From NCBI GenBank assembly GCA_964035575.1, contig OZ037841.1, positions 1,054,001-1,118,000 of the forward strand: 64,000 nucleotides of DNA, given 5' to 3'. This DNA comes from Rhynchopus sp. YZ270_cl-10 (Eukaryota; Euglenozoa; Diplonemea; Diplonemida; Diplonemidae). The translations under genes were made by a program, and so were the position numbers. The notes below the pieces were generated by a model. The model searched no databases. It saw nothing but the letters and a program-made list of their open reading frames with translations, and was not told the DNA's origin. This document shows positions 41,901-52,542 of this stretch, piece after piece (the first letter of the stretch is position 1; each line of letters starts with the position of its first letter).

Positions 41901-41970
41901 ACACTCCGGGGGTTTTGATAACCCGCGGAATGTCAATGCCTGCGTCCCAGAGGCGTTTTGCATTATCACC
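41901..41970 (+). repeat. Family A, both hairpins, downstream of LINE-2
   Basis: ACACTCCGGGGGTTTTGATA, ACCCGCGGAATGT, then AATGCCTGCGTCCCAGAGGC and GTTTTGCATT. The change from AGTGC/GCACT to AATGC/GCATT keeps the outer stem of hairpin 2 paired. Confidence 0.75.
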
Positions 41971-42784
41971 TTCCCCCCCTTTTTTTTTTCTCTTTTTCTT
42001 CCTGACACCACCCCATTTCCCTTCCAGCTGTTGTGTTATGGTGAACACCTACACCTACCAAATGCGAGAGGACCGAACCCTCCACTTTTCCCTCAAGTTG
42101 AGGGCCGCGGTCCACAGAGGAGCAGAATAGCAAAGGGAGGGTGAATAGGTGCCAGGGCCCAGCCAAAGCATTAAGGGCGAGTCATATGTGGCAACACTGT
42201 GCTTTATCAGGTTCCTGCGTATGAAAGCTTCGCCATGAAGGTCAGTGTCTATAAGCAGCTCCCTTTGTGTGACACTGCGTAGGGTTGGATAATCCCACGG
42301 AATGTCAGTGGTCTGTCCCCCAGAAGGTCAGAAAGTTGCATATTTTTTCGACCTTCTGGTGTGGGTCCACGAAAAGAACCCTTGGGGAATTGGGTTGAGT
42401 CGCACCTTCATATTTTTTTCCCCTTTCTCTGACATACTCGGGCACACTCATATTATTTGTTCGAGTGTTTTACATTTGTTCTCTTCTTTCCCCCATCTTT
42501 TTTGTTTTGTTTTTGCGAATTATGCCTGCGTGTGGATGACGAGAAAACCTGAAAAGCGTTATTCTAGGGTGCTAGGTTGGTGGGTAGCTCGGGGTGTAGT
42601 AAAAAAAAATCACAAAAAAAATCAAATCATGAGGGGGTAAAACCCACAGGATGAAGTCTTTTTTTGTGATAGCCTCATAGTGAGTTTGTTGTTGTTGTTG
42701 TTGTTGTGGGGTTCATCATTTGTACCCCATCTCCTCACCCAAGATGCGATAACTATTAGCGTAACGTGCTGAAACAATAAAAAG

Positions 42785-42830
42785 TATAGTGAAGCATATC
42801 CTCGGGTATCTACACTAATACTACCAAGTT
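42785..42830 (+). repeat. Family F dispersed repeat
   Basis: TATAGTGAAGCATATCCTCG then GGTATCTACACTAATACTAC and CAAG. Two tandem copies lie at 57962-58005 and 58026-58070, and a partial copy at about 17705-17733 in MYND intron 1. Confidence 0.7.
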
Positions 42831-42914
42831 TTCTAAATAAAGAAAACAAAAAATAAAAAATACTGCGACTAGGGAAATTGGGGTTTTGCACAAAGCGAGG
42901 CAAACCCTTCCCAT

Positions 42915-43358
42915 ATACCGTCTTTTGAAAAAATATGGACCAGAAATAACATGGACCAGAATAATGATGGACCAGAACAATTATGGACCTTTTGGGATTT
43001 TTTTTTTTTATGGACCTATTTTTCTGGTCCGACACATGTGTGGGGTTTTTTTGTACTTGTCCAGAATTTTGACAGGGAGTCGCGCGCGCGAAGCGCGTGC
43101 GACGACCGCTTGTGTGGGGAGAAAGCTCGGAATGGGTCTACCGGGCCACATATAAGCCGAGATGCCCCGCCAACGTGCGGTACCGAAAGCTCGGAATGGG
43201 TCTGAAAATGGACAAGTTCAAAAAAAAAGCCTAACACAGATGGACCAGAAATAACATGGACCAGAACAATGATGGACCAGAACAATTATGGACTTTTTGG
43301 GATTTTTTTTTTTTTATGGACCTATTTTTCTGGTCCATAATTTTTCAAAAGACGGTAT
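42915..43358. mobile_element. MITE with long inverted termini and two internal hairpins
   Basis: 444 bp. The left end ATACCGTCTTTTGAAAAA (continuing to TATGGACCAGAAA) and the right end are near-perfect inverted repeats of about 32 bp. A TA lies at each end, compatible with a TA target duplication (Tc1/mariner-type). Two direct copies of a ~95-bp block (about 42934-43030 and 43240-43338) each begin GGACCAGAAA and end TTTTTCTGGTCC, so each folds back on itself. The core between them has a GC palindrome (GCGCGCGCGAAGCGCG region, 43081-43103) and two copies of AAGCTCGGAATGGGTCT. No coding capacity. Confidence 0.75.
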
Positions 43359-43950
43359 TTTCTTACACTTTCTTTCTGATGTGTATGTGCGGGCATATCT
43401 CATCTCTCTTTGTTTTTCATTTTTATGTCAACGGCAAAAAAAAGGCTACAGAAACTCCGATTCCCTCCCGTTTATTCCCTCTTTTCCCAATGTCATTTCC
43501 TCGCCGTACTTCCAAAAATGGAAAATATAAAGTTAAACCCAAGAAAATGCCAGGTCCTTTTTTTTAAAAGATGTGCAAGATGTCCAATTCCCTCAATTTT
43601 AAAACTGCGAGAAGATTTTTAGTTTTTGTGCAAGATACTCGGGGGGGCTGCACAGTGTTGCGGTCTCTGTGTGATTGTATTGTCACAGTGAGAACCATTT
43701 TCCAAATTTTAAAAAACAAGCAAAAAAAAAAAAAAAAAACCACCTTTTTCTGAAGGTGCCGTTCCACAAAATAGTGTGTATCTTTTGTTAGCATGACAAA
43801 CCCCCCATTTTTCCAACAAAGTTTTCCCCCTCACTTTCTTTGCGTGATTTAACAACACAGGAGTCACGACGGCGGTTTCCGTGAGGTTGTCGTCCAAAAT
43901 CAAACACAATTTTGGGCAAGATTTGGTGTTCCCAGCCAGCAATGCTGCAC

Positions 43951-43998
43951 GATGTGTGTGCTCAACGAGGCACATTCATCATTAAGTTTTTTTCTTCT
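43951..43998 (+). repeat. Family C stem-loop repeat
   Basis: GATG TG, stem TGTGC/GCACA, loop TCAACGAG, then TTCATCATTAAG and a T-rich tail. Same architecture as family B with a different stem sequence. Confidence 0.6.
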
Positions 43999-44440
43999 TC
44001 TTTTATTTGCACTTTCAACTTCTCTTTTTTGATTGAAAAAAAAATATGTGTTCTCGCGCCAAACCACTCAGTGTGTTTTGCATTATTTTTTGCAATTTCC
44101 TTCATACAATGTAGAACGGCCTGTCATGACTGGAAATTTTTTGGGCACGACGGGAGTGGGTCGAGCATTTTTATATATTTCCAACCGTTATGCTTGTATG
44201 TATGTTTCATTTTATTTTGTGTTGCGTGCATTTTTTTTTAAAGATATGCGAAAGCCAGACAAGGTGGCCATTCATGGTCAATGGAGCGACGAAAGAAACT
44301 AATAACCAAAAAAGGCAAAAAAAAAAGCAAAGCGACGCTCATCCCCTCCCCTGTTCTGAAAAAAGGTTGTGTTTGAAAAATCAATGGGTAATTCCAACCT
44401 GCGTGGAAGGTTTCCCAGGATGGGTTCCCCCCTTGTTGAA

Positions 44441-44489
44441 GATGACTAACCACGAGAGGCTTAGGTTCATCTTATAAAACTTTTCTTTA
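44441..44489 (+). repeat. Family B stem-loop repeat
   Basis: GATGAC, stem TAACC/GCTTA (one mismatch), loop ACGAGAG, then GGTTCATCTTATAAAACTTT and a T-rich tail. Confidence 0.75.
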
Positions 44490-44871
44490 TTTTGCTCGCA
44501 CAAGGCAAAACCGAACCGTCTCCGAACAAAAACAAAATAATCTGGTTTAAGAACGAAGAAAAACAAAAAGATAAGAAATAACACACAAAAAATTGAATAC
44601 GAAACACAACACCATGCACCTCTCCATTTTCTTTCACCCTCCCTCCTCTCCCTCCTCCCCCCTCCTCCCTCCTCCCCTCCCCCCCTCCACCACATCCCCA
44701 ATAGATGACACACATCCTACACAAAAAACGCCTTGAGAGAGCACACCCCTCTCTCTCCTCTCCCGAGGGTTTCCGTTCCACCACAACACGGCCTACCTTA
44801 CGTTGCACCATACTGTGAGGTTCTGCCCTCTACCCTGAGAGGTTGAGGGGGTTGTTCCCGCTACAACAACA

Positions 44872-47800
44872 ATGTCCTGCGAGGAGCGTCTCTACCTACG
44901 CTGCACCGGCGTAGGGAAAGTCATTGACCGCATCCTTGCCGAGGTCGTCCGCGAGCGTCCTGCCCAGCCGTACCACTACATGGCACGGCGTGTGGAGGAG
45001 ATTGGCAAGGAGATGGACGCTCGCCGCGAAGCCTCCGCACGTCTCCAAAACGGCTTCACCCCAAAGCAGTATGCACGCACACACCGCAAGGTCCGACGCC
45101 AGACCGCAAACCAAGAGCCCCCTCCCGACACCTCTACACGTTGGAAGTCTTCACGCACCCAACCCACCACCCAAGACGACGACCTAGGCGCCCTCGAAGG
45201 ATTTGGTGATGCTATCGACCTAGCACCACCTTCTCCATCACCTCCCTCGGAGGAGCCCGACACCGACCCCCAACCTGAACCTGAACCCACCCCTGAAGAG
45301 GCATTCGAACCCGAGGATGGGGCAAGTGCGTTCGCGGTGTGCGGTTCTGTGGCTGAAGAGGAAGTGGAGACCTCACGAGAGGAGGAGGTCGTGGAGACTG
45401 CAGTGTCACCTAGGGAACCTCCCCCGTCTTCTCCCCCTTCTTCTCCTCCTCCTCCCACCGACCCTGTGGTGGTGGCAACCTGTTCGACGGTGCGGCGTAT
45501 CACGATCACACAGCTGTACAAATTTAAGGTAGAAGGCCTTCGCCAGGGAAGGCGCTTGGTCAAACAGTATGACGCAGCACCAACACGGATTGCCAAGGCG
45601 AAGGGGGTGAAGTTCAATACACGAGGTTTCCACAGTAGGCAGGAGCAGGGCGAGATTGGAGCGTGGCTGGGTGGTGTCGGGAGTGTCTGGACCTACCACG
45701 ACCTTGTTACGGTGGCGTTTCGTGACCCTGCCACAGCGAAGCTGCTCTCGGAGACGTTTCTTGTCAAGAAAATTGCGCAACCCCTTGCGCTCCGCTCTGT
45801 CGGGTCTACTGTCGACCTTTGCACACTTCTCGACGAAATTCTTTACTACGATCTTCTAAAGCAGGAAACACTCTATCGTGCCAATGCAGCAGGCTTCACA
45901 CTCTACGGCGAAACGCTTGCAAAGCAAGAAAGCCCCCTCTCCAGCGCCTTCCTACAACGCCTTAGCGAGAAGGCTGCTTCGTGGATGGCTATGCAGAAGG
46001 GCTTTCCTCGCGAGGTCCATACTACAGAACGCACACCGCACATCGAGGACAACGTTCTGTTCGCAAAGGAAGGGATAACAGATGCAAACGAATCCTCCGA
46101 ACCCAGCTCAGAGTGTGACGCAGGGCTGTATACGCACAGTATTGGGAAACAATATGTCATTTCCTTGCGCATCTTCTTCGAGGTAGCTGAGGTCGTTGAA
46201 CAGGAGTACCTGACTGGTGCACGACGTTTTGTGTCAGATGCTGCAAAAGAGTTTAAAAGGCGTGCCGCAAATTCTGAGGTGCTCTCGACGGTGGAGTTGT
46301 GGCATTACCCGTTGGTGTGTGTGTTTGTTTCGTGTAGGTTTGGCAGCCAGCTCCCTGGAGAGGAGTGGACGAAGTGGTTGTTGGCGGACCGCCCTGAGGG
46401 GGGTACGGTGCGTGAAGCGCTTACGTTGCACACAAATCTATTCTGCATTCTGTGGACGCATCTGTGGCGTCTCGCAGCACTGCACCCGGTCACACCTTCG
46501 CTTGCATCCCCGCTTATTAGCTTCTTCGATAAGGAGGTGATGAAGGTTGTGCATGACATCGTTGCACTGCAGGAGCTCGCTTCTCAAGGAGATGACAGTG
46601 GACTCTGCAGCCCGCTTCCTCCGCACCCTCTCCTCCGGCTTGACTGGGTTCGACAGCGTCTGAAGAAGGAGCCCCTCCCAGAGGGGAGCAGTGGTGTCGC
46701 ACAGCGGCTGGCGTGGAATGCAGAGACAGCGTTGCATACGTCACTGCTGCGGCGGTTTGCGGTGTCGTACAGTGTGGTGGCGAAGGGCATGCCGTGGGAG
46801 GTGGAGGGTGCTGCGGTGGATGTGATGCAGGAGTGTCGGCGGTTTTGGGAGAACAGCTTCGGGGAGGGGCGTGTGGTAGTGCGGACGGACGTCTTCCAGG
46901 ATGCCTTTGTGAAGCATATTAATGAGAGTGGTGGGACCTCGCTGGCAGGCATGATACGCAGCATGCATAAGGGGTCGTACCTCGCAGAGCGTGGCGGTGC
47001 CTTCACCGCAGCGAACGACCCGCATGCGCTGACGTGTGTGGTCTCGATGCTGCTGTCCTTCCTCGACTATTTCCAGAATGGGACCAGTTTGGTGTCGCAG
47101 TTCGTGCTCTTCTTTGCGTGCATTGCTCCGCAGGGTGAAACGACGTCGTATCTTGCGCGTGCGTTGGTGGAGCTTGCGAATGTGTATGTTCTCAACATCT
47201 TGATCCCGTCTGCGCTTGACTCATATTCCGCAAGCTTGTCTGCCATCACAATGCACCAGGTCGCAACGCTGCCGGAACGTGCCGCGTTTTCGCTGAGGGG
47301 GGGCCCGCGTGCATTTGGTATGGTGGCACGGCGGCGTGGGGCGTGGCACATTGAGCACTTCCCCGAGCAGACCTCGCTGTCTGCAGCGCTCTCTCTCTAC
47401 CTCGGGACGCAGCAACGTGGCGGGGAGAAGTACTTCCGCACACTCCACGAGCTCACACGGCATATGACAGCGACAGTGCAGCCGTACCTCAAACAAGACA
47501 CGGAAATGGTTGTCGTCGCGACGGACCTGCTGTTGTGCTACCGTCCGATGGCAGAGGTCGAGGTTGTCAAGGCGCTGTGCAGGCGGCTCCACCAGGTCGG
47601 CGGGTACTCCGGTGAGCGTCTTGCTTTGGTTCTTGCGCCACTTCTGGTCTACAGTGCGAGTGTGGACGTGCTTCTCGAGAGCAGGGTCGTCTCTGCTCTC
47701 AAGGAGACGTGGCTCTCGGCAGACGCAGCCTGCTGGGCCGCTGGGCGAGCTGTGGCGCTCTCCCTTCTGCCGGCGGAGACGCTCACGCAGGCGACCTCAG

Positions 47801-48018
47801 GCATGCAGCTGGAGGAGTACCTCTTCCGCAATGCAGCGCTCTTAGCACGATCTGTCAGCGACATGGGCGGGCCAGGTGCATACGTCTCCGCACTCTCGAG
47901 CGCGCACGAGGCCGTGGAAGAACCTCCTCAGACAGCTCCACAGCAAGCACCCCAAGCTGCAGCAAACATTCTAAAGAAGAAGCCAGGGAAGAAAGAGAAG
48001 GGGAGGAGGGCGGTGTAG
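44872..48018 (+). CDS. Large protein with N-terminal RIIa-like docking module
   Basis: 1,048 aa, single exon, ATG after CTACAACAACA, stop TAG. Residues about 8-45 (KVIDRILAEVVRERPAQPYH then YMARRVEEIG) match the RIIa/Dpy-30-like dimerisation-docking pattern, with the usual rP..P turn. This suggests attachment to an anchoring protein in the flagellum or cytoskeleton. Residues about 90-205 are a Pro/Glu/Ser-rich linker. The remaining ~840 residues are mostly helical, with hydrophobic stretches (SFLDYFQNGTSLVSQFVLFF) that look like packed helices rather than membrane segments. The tail is Lys-rich (KKKPGKKEKGRR). No further domain recognised. Confidence 0.8.
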   Translation: MSCEERLYLRCTGVGKVIDRILAEVVRERPAQPYHYMARRVEEIGKEMDARREASARLQNGFTPKQYARTHRKVRRQTANQEPPPDTSTRWKSSRTQPTTQDDDLGALEGFGDAIDLAPPSPSPPSEEPDTDPQPEPEPTPEEAFEPEDGASAFAVCGSVAEEEVETSREEEVVETAVSPREPPPSSPPSSPPPPTDPVVVATCSTVRRITITQLYKFKVEGLRQGRRLVKQYDAAPTRIAKAKGVKFNTRGFHSRQEQGEIGAWLGGVGSVWTYHDLVTVAFRDPATAKLLSETFLVKKIAQPLALRSVGSTVDLCTLLDEILYYDLLKQETLYRANAAGFTLYGETLAKQESPLSSAFLQRLSEKAASWMAMQKGFPREVHTTERTPHIEDNVLFAKEGITDANESSEPSSECDAGLYTHSIGKQYVISLRIFFEVAEVVEQEYLTGARRFVSDAAKEFKRRAANSEVLSTVELWHYPLVCVFVSCRFGSQLPGEEWTKWLLADRPEGGTVREALTLHTNLFCILWTHLWRLAALHPVTPSLASPLISFFDKEVMKVVHDIVALQELASQGDDSGLCSPLPPHPLLRLDWVRQRLKKEPLPEGSSGVAQRLAWNAETALHTSLLRRFAVSYSVVAKGMPWEVEGAAVDVMQECRRFWENSFGEGRVVVRTDVFQDAFVKHINESGGTSLAGMIRSMHKGSYLAERGGAFTAANDPHALTCVVSMLLSFLDYFQNGTSLVSQFVLFFACIAPQGETTSYLARALVELANVYVLNILIPSALDSYSASLSAITMHQVATLPERAAFSLRGGPRAFGMVARRRGAWHIEHFPEQTSLSAALSLYLGTQQRGGEKYFRTLHELTRHMTATVQPYLKQDTEMVVVATDLLLCYRPMAEVEVVKALCRRLHQVGGYSGERLALVLAPLLVYSASVDVLLESRVVSALKETWLSADAACWAAGRAVALSLLPAETLTQATSGMQLEEYLFRNAALLARSVSDMGGPGAYVSALSSAHEAVEEPPQTAPQQAPQAAANILKKKPGKKEKGRRAV

Positions 48019-48887
48019 GTGGCAAGAGAGAGAGAGAGAGGGAGAGGGAGAGAGCTATGAGAAATTAACCTTTGCTTATTCAGAAAAAGGGTATTGCCCA
48101 TTTACACAAAAAAGAACAACTCCTTTTGCGACCCATGTTTTTATCTTGAATGTTCCCTGTCACTCCCCTTGACCTTCGCTCTTGTGTGTGATACTCCTCC
48201 TCCTGCGCTCTATGAGAGTATGTTTGGTTCCTAAAAGCTGCCACCTCTTGCATGTAAGAAGTATCCCCCTTAGACAGACAGAGCCACACGAGAAAACATC
48301 TTCATGTGTTGTCCTGTGGCTCTGCATCCGTCCCGCTATGCACCGTTGAATAGCGAGCCCAGAGGACCCATGCTTCAGACCGCCTGTCTACCCCACCCCA
48401 CGCAGCTGTCGTGGTGCTCTGCCGAGCAGCAGTCGGCTCCAGACACAGGGCGCCATTTGCATTGGTCGAGTTCCTGTCGCGTTGCATTGTATAATCCCTG
48501 TGGAAGGAGTTCGAGAAGGATCTTTGCGATGATGTCGTGGTCTCTTCCGATCGGAATCAAAAATCGCGTTGGTTTTGATGCCTTCTCCTTCCCTCGCTGC
48601 TTGGCACGTTTGTACTTCACCCAGAAGCCGAGCTGCGGGTCCTCTGTAATTGCCGCTTAGGGACAGGTTTTTCAGCTCGCACCCTCTCGCACCGCTGTAG
48701 TGCATACAAGCACTAAAAACTTGACGTATCAGCCAGTACCGGTAGCGTTTCCTCTACCCGACACATCGTCGAAAAAAATCTCATCACTGATTTAGGTCAT
48801 CTTTTCGAACATTGACGTCATTTGTTTTTACCCACCCCAGTACAGTCAGAACACGTTACAGGGAAATTATTATCAACACAACAAAAT
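48019..48887. other. Intergenic with a possible minus-strand remnant
   Basis: GA-rich run at 48023-48055. On the minus strand, 48657-48375 encodes a protein-like segment (AAITEDPQLGFWVKYKRAK; FLIPIGRDHDIIAKILLELL) without an ATG or clear splice partner. It may be an exon or remnant of an unknown gene. Confidence 0.35.
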
Positions 48888-49742
48888 ATGCAGACCACGA
48901 AAGTACTTGCCGCCGCACTGCTGTGCGCAACTGTGGAGGGCACAAGCCTGATCCCCACACCCCCTGCCTTCGACCCTAAGGGCTACTACCATGTGCGTCA
49001 GGACTACCGCAGGTGCGTGTCGCCGCTGTGCGGTGGGTACTGGCTGCGCAAGGTGAACCGCCGTCGCATGCGCTGTGCGGACGGGAAGAAGGCAGAGGAG
49101 TGCTACGTCGCCGACATCGTTGCCGACAGCGACTTCACCTTCAAGGGCCCGACCCAGCTGCTCAAGGGCAAGCACTGCACAAAGGAGTGGGACAACTTCG
49201 GAGAGCTCGGAACCTTCACGCTCGAGGTGGCCCACAGCCAGGCAAGCGAGACAGAGGGGACAGGCGCGTTTGTGGCTGTGAAGGACAACGGCATCCGCTG
49301 CATCACCCACCCCTGCCCGAGCATGACTGAGATCTTCCTCAACCGCAAGCGCTCCAGGAACATCGCAGACCTGCAGTTCAGCGAGGAGCTGGACGCTGAG
49401 ATGGTGTCGTGGGCACGCAACAAGATCATGTCGGGAGAGGAGGTTGTCGTCTCTGGCAGACACAACCGTGTGACGGGACCTGCAGGCAAGGCTTTGGGCC
49501 TCAAGGTGAACCAGATCTACAAGGAGATCACCTGCCCCGCTGGATACTCCTGGCACAAGGAGGCCTGCCGCACCGCCTGGGGCTGTGCATTCCCTGAGAT
49601 CCAGCACACTGCCGCTGGCGGAGCCCCAATGGTCGGACCCGACGGAGAGGTCACAGGAACCCACATCACAACCTGCGTCAAGAGCTGCAACCCCCCGTCC
49701 TTCCTGAACGGACCTGGACAGTGCTACCTCGCACTTCCCTGA
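48888..49742 (+). CDS. Secreted DUF6748-type protein
   Basis: 284 aa from ATG 48888. MQTTKVLAAALLCATVEG is a signal peptide. The mature part begins with YYHVRQDYRRCVSPLCGGYW, followed by VN..RMRCADG and ECYVADI. Later DNGIRCITHPCPSMTEIFLN follows. This is the conserved cysteine pattern of DUF6748, a family I know mainly from bacterial secreted proteins. At least 14 cysteines suggest a disulfide-rich extracellular fold. C-terminal WHKEACRTAWGCAFPEI and CYLALP extend beyond the core. Codon use is markedly GC-rich compared with its flanks. Function unknown. Confidence 0.75.
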   Translation: MQTTKVLAAALLCATVEGTSLIPTPPAFDPKGYYHVRQDYRRCVSPLCGGYWLRKVNRRRMRCADGKKAEECYVADIVADSDFTFKGPTQLLKGKHCTKEWDNFGELGTFTLEVAHSQASETEGTGAFVAVKDNGIRCITHPCPSMTEIFLNRKRSRNIADLQFSEELDAEMVSWARNKIMSGEEVVVSGRHNRVTGPAGKALGLKVNQIYKEITCPAGYSWHKEACRTAWGCAFPEIQHTAAGGAPMVGPDGEVTGTHITTCVKSCNPPSFLNGPGQCYLALP

Positions 49743-50707
49743 GAGAGGACGCAAGTCCCTGTCATTTGATCACTGAGTTTCTTGCACAAAGTGAGATCCT
49801 TTTTATTATTTTTATTCTCTTTTTATTTGTTGCACCTTTTGGTGATGTAATTGGAAATCGGAAGAAATGAGCACTGCCTGGTTTTGTGATATCAATCTCT
49901 GATTCGGTTGCGCTTAATGACCCCTTTTCTGTTTTATTTTGAAACTATATTCACCAAGTTCGCCAGAGCAAACGTGGCGATTGCGAGGCGCAACAACGTT
50001 TTCGAAGCATTTTTTTTTTTCAACAGCAACGTTCTCAGCAACATCCCCCCCACCCCCTAAACAACACTGCGATACGCCTTTCAGCGAAGATGTGGTGGTC
50101 CCTCCCCCTTTTCTTTTTTTTTCCAGTGCCTCCGTCCCAGAGGCGTTTGCACTGTCAACTTCACTTCTTTTCTCTTTTTTCTTTTTGCGTCCGTATGATG
50201 ATGTTCGTGCGACCGTATTTTTTTGTTTTTGTTTTTTGTTTGCGTTCCGTATGAATCCTGATGTCACGGACCTGCCATATTCTTTTGCCCTCTTCAAAAC
50301 TATGTTTTAAAAAGGGGGAAAAATACAGCACCAGCAGCTTTTTCACGATACATGTATCCTTTTGTCTTTTGTTTTCACATGGTTTACCAAAGAGCTTACC
50401 CTACAAGGTAAGTAAACACGAAAACCTTAAAATTAAAGAACTTAAGTGTACCATGCATGTCTTATTCTTACAATAACCGCTGGCCCCAAGGCTACTGAAA
50501 AAAGTTATCACACCTCTCCCCAATGCTCCCTGATTGTCCGCTCCCCATTTTTAGTTCAACTTCACTACGCCGATTACTGAAATAGCCACTTTTCCCTTTC
50601 ACGCTTACAACTCCAGGGAAACAACACACAACACCTTCCCCCGCCCCCTTTTTTTTTGTACACAAATCATTTAGACACATCAGCCGTCTTTTGTCAAAGT
50701 AGTCATC
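49743..50707. other. Intergenic
   Basis: AT-rich. A family A second-hairpin copy lies at 50125-50153 (one substitution: CTCCG for CTGCG). No gene seen. Confidence 0.6.
50125..50153 (+). repeat. Family A, second hairpin only
   Basis: AGTGCCTCCGTCCCAGAGGC then GTTTGCACT, followed by GTCAACTTCACTT. Confidence 0.75.
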
Positions 50708-51618
50708 ATGCCGGAGAAGGAACATAAGATCAGTAAAAAGAGAAAGTCTGCAGCAGCAGAGGGTGCACCGAAGAGGAAGAAGGCTAAGAGTTCGAACCCT
50801 GCAGCACGAGAGTCGGAGGAGATCAAGGAGAAGTTTACACCTGCGGTTGTACCACCGATCGCTGTACCGAAGATTGACAAGAGTGACTGGGAGAGAAACG
50901 GCAAACCGCAGGTGGTCTTTGTGCTTGAAAGCGCGGGTATTGCTATCACAGATCTGGGGAGACGGCGCAACCAAGTATTGCAGCACGACAAGGATGGGTC
51001 TTTCCTTGATGCAAAGCAGCAGCCAACATGGCTCTTCCGCCCTGACATTGTGCACCAGACGCTTCTCGCGATCTTCGATATGCCGCTGTGCAAGGAGGGG
51101 CACGTCAAGGTGTACATCAACACCATCAAACACAAGGCCATTGAGGTCTCATCTACTACACGTATTCCGCGTACGTTCAAGCGTTTTTGCGGGTTGATTT
51201 CGCAGCTGATTGACCAGAAGAAGGTGATCAACCCTGAAACAGACCAGCCCCTCTTCAAGGTGCTCGACTACCCTATCCGTCAATACGTCCAGGAGAATGC
51301 GCCCATCTACGGTCTCTGCTACAGCGAGTTCACAGACCCCGTGAACTCCTACCAGTTTGTTGAGAAGCTGCAGAAGCCTAAGAAGCGGTCCGACCCCTAC
51401 GCGTATTTCGTTATCCCCTGCCGTGATAATGCGCTCTGGCCTGAGGAGGAGGAGGGGTTCGGGACATACATTCAGGAGAAGCTTTGCATCACGCAGTACG
51501 AGGTTTGTCACTCTTTTTTTACCCATTTTTTTTATATTTCATTTCTCTCCATCAGACATCACCCGTCACGCTGATACACAAGCTGAGCAACGCATTTGAG
51601 CGTCATTGGGAAGTATAG
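50708..51618 (+). CDS. EMG1: Ribosomal RNA small-subunit pseudouridine methyltransferase NEP1
   Basis: Two exons: 50708-51502 and 51556-51618 (TAG), phase 0; 285 aa. The intron is only 53 nt (GTTTGT donor, CCATCAG acceptor). The second exon restores the conserved C-terminus (LIHKLSNAFERHWEV). SPOUT-class enzyme that N1-methylates a pseudouridine of 18S rRNA and helps 40S assembly in the nucleolus. Seen: a Lys-rich N-terminal extension (KKRKSAAAE, KRKKAKSS) consistent with nuclear import, then VVFVLESAG, FRPDIVHQTLLAIFDMPLCK, STTRIPRTFKRFCGL and ITQYE, all diagnostic of the family. An acidic insert (PEEEEGFG) precedes the last strand. Confidence 0.95.
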
Positions 51619-52542
51619 TACAGTACAGTACGCAGAGGAGAGAACCCAGCCAGCCGCTTTGGAGTGAACTGAGGCGGTCCGGGTGAAGATGCGCTACAGC
51701 AATAATAAAATGTTTTTTTTCGGCCAATGTGAGGGCGACCAAGAGGTCTGAAGTCCATCTTCCTGGCTTTCTTTCCGCCTCTCCCCGCGAAAATTGTTTT
51801 TCGCAAAGAACCCCCTCTTGAATAATAATGGCCGTTAAAGGGGGCAGAGCTGTACCCTAGCCTGCAGATGTTGTGTGCTTTGTGAGGCACATTGATATCA
51901 AGTTTTTTTGGGATGGGGGGGGAGCAAATTAGCAAAAAAAAAGCAAAAAAAGATGAGCATTTCGGAAAAAAAAAGAGCACACGAACGAAAGAAAACAAAG
52001 GTCTCAAAAAAAAAATCACATATGAGAAGGAAATACAAAAGAAGAAAATGCCCACCCCTCCTTACATTTTTTTGACTTCATCATGTTTCTTTTCACCCAA
52101 ATCCTATCCAGCATTGCCTCTACTGTTTACCCCATCAGAGCCTATCGACCACAGGACCGATTCGCATCGCATTTCTCTCAGAGTCGTGGACAGTCGATTT
52201 GTCCTGCCAGATTTGTCCAGCCAATTCATTTCAGGTTGACTGTGTTTGCACAGAATGCACTGGAAGGCGCGTCTGGTGTTTTTGATAACGATGGTGTCCA
52301 CGTGGCGCCGTCATAATTGGTTCGCTAGTCGGCTAAATGCGGGTTCACGTCAAGAAGTTTATGCACAGAATGCCCTGGAGGGCGGCCGCCTCTGTTCCAA
52401 AGTACTCCCTGTCCACCTACCAGGAGTACGCCCATACCCATTCTGATGGCATTATTCCACTTTCGTATCAACCCCCTATTGTTAATCATATTTGCAGGAT
52501 TACCCACCACCACCACCACCACCCTCATCCACAACTCATCTC
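51619..52542. other. Intergenic
   Basis: Family C stem-loop at 51870-51910 (stem TGTGC/GCACA). Two copies of GCACAGAATGC(A/C)CTGGA(A/G)GGCG at about 52242 and 52359. A possible 5' leader intron acceptor (ATATTTGCAG, 52498) precedes the next gene. Long minus-strand frames here are Phe-rich A/T shadows. Confidence 0.5.

Larger units (their letters stand above)
41610..42914. other. Intergenic, repeat-rich
   Basis: Contains the family A copy (41901), a strongly diverged second A copy (42272-42340), a hairpin at about 42071-42115 (GGACCG/CGGTCC with inner CCCTC/GAGGG), a TTG repeat (about 42680-42706) and a family F copy (42785-42830). No gene seen. Confidence 0.5.
43359..44871. other. Intergenic
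   Basis: Family C stem-loop at 43951-43998 (stem TGTGC/GCACA), family B at 44441-44489, an A-run at about 43721-43738, and a long C/T-rich tract at about 44634-44700. No gene seen. Confidence 0.55.

Noticed and set aside
48375-48657. Minus-strand gene
   Set aside because: Protein-like composition but no start, no clear splice partner and no recognised family; left as a note in the intergenic entry.
51603-52055. Minus-strand Phe-rich 150-codon frame
   Set aside because: Arises from poly-A/T runs in intergenic DNA; no domain, no conserved composition.
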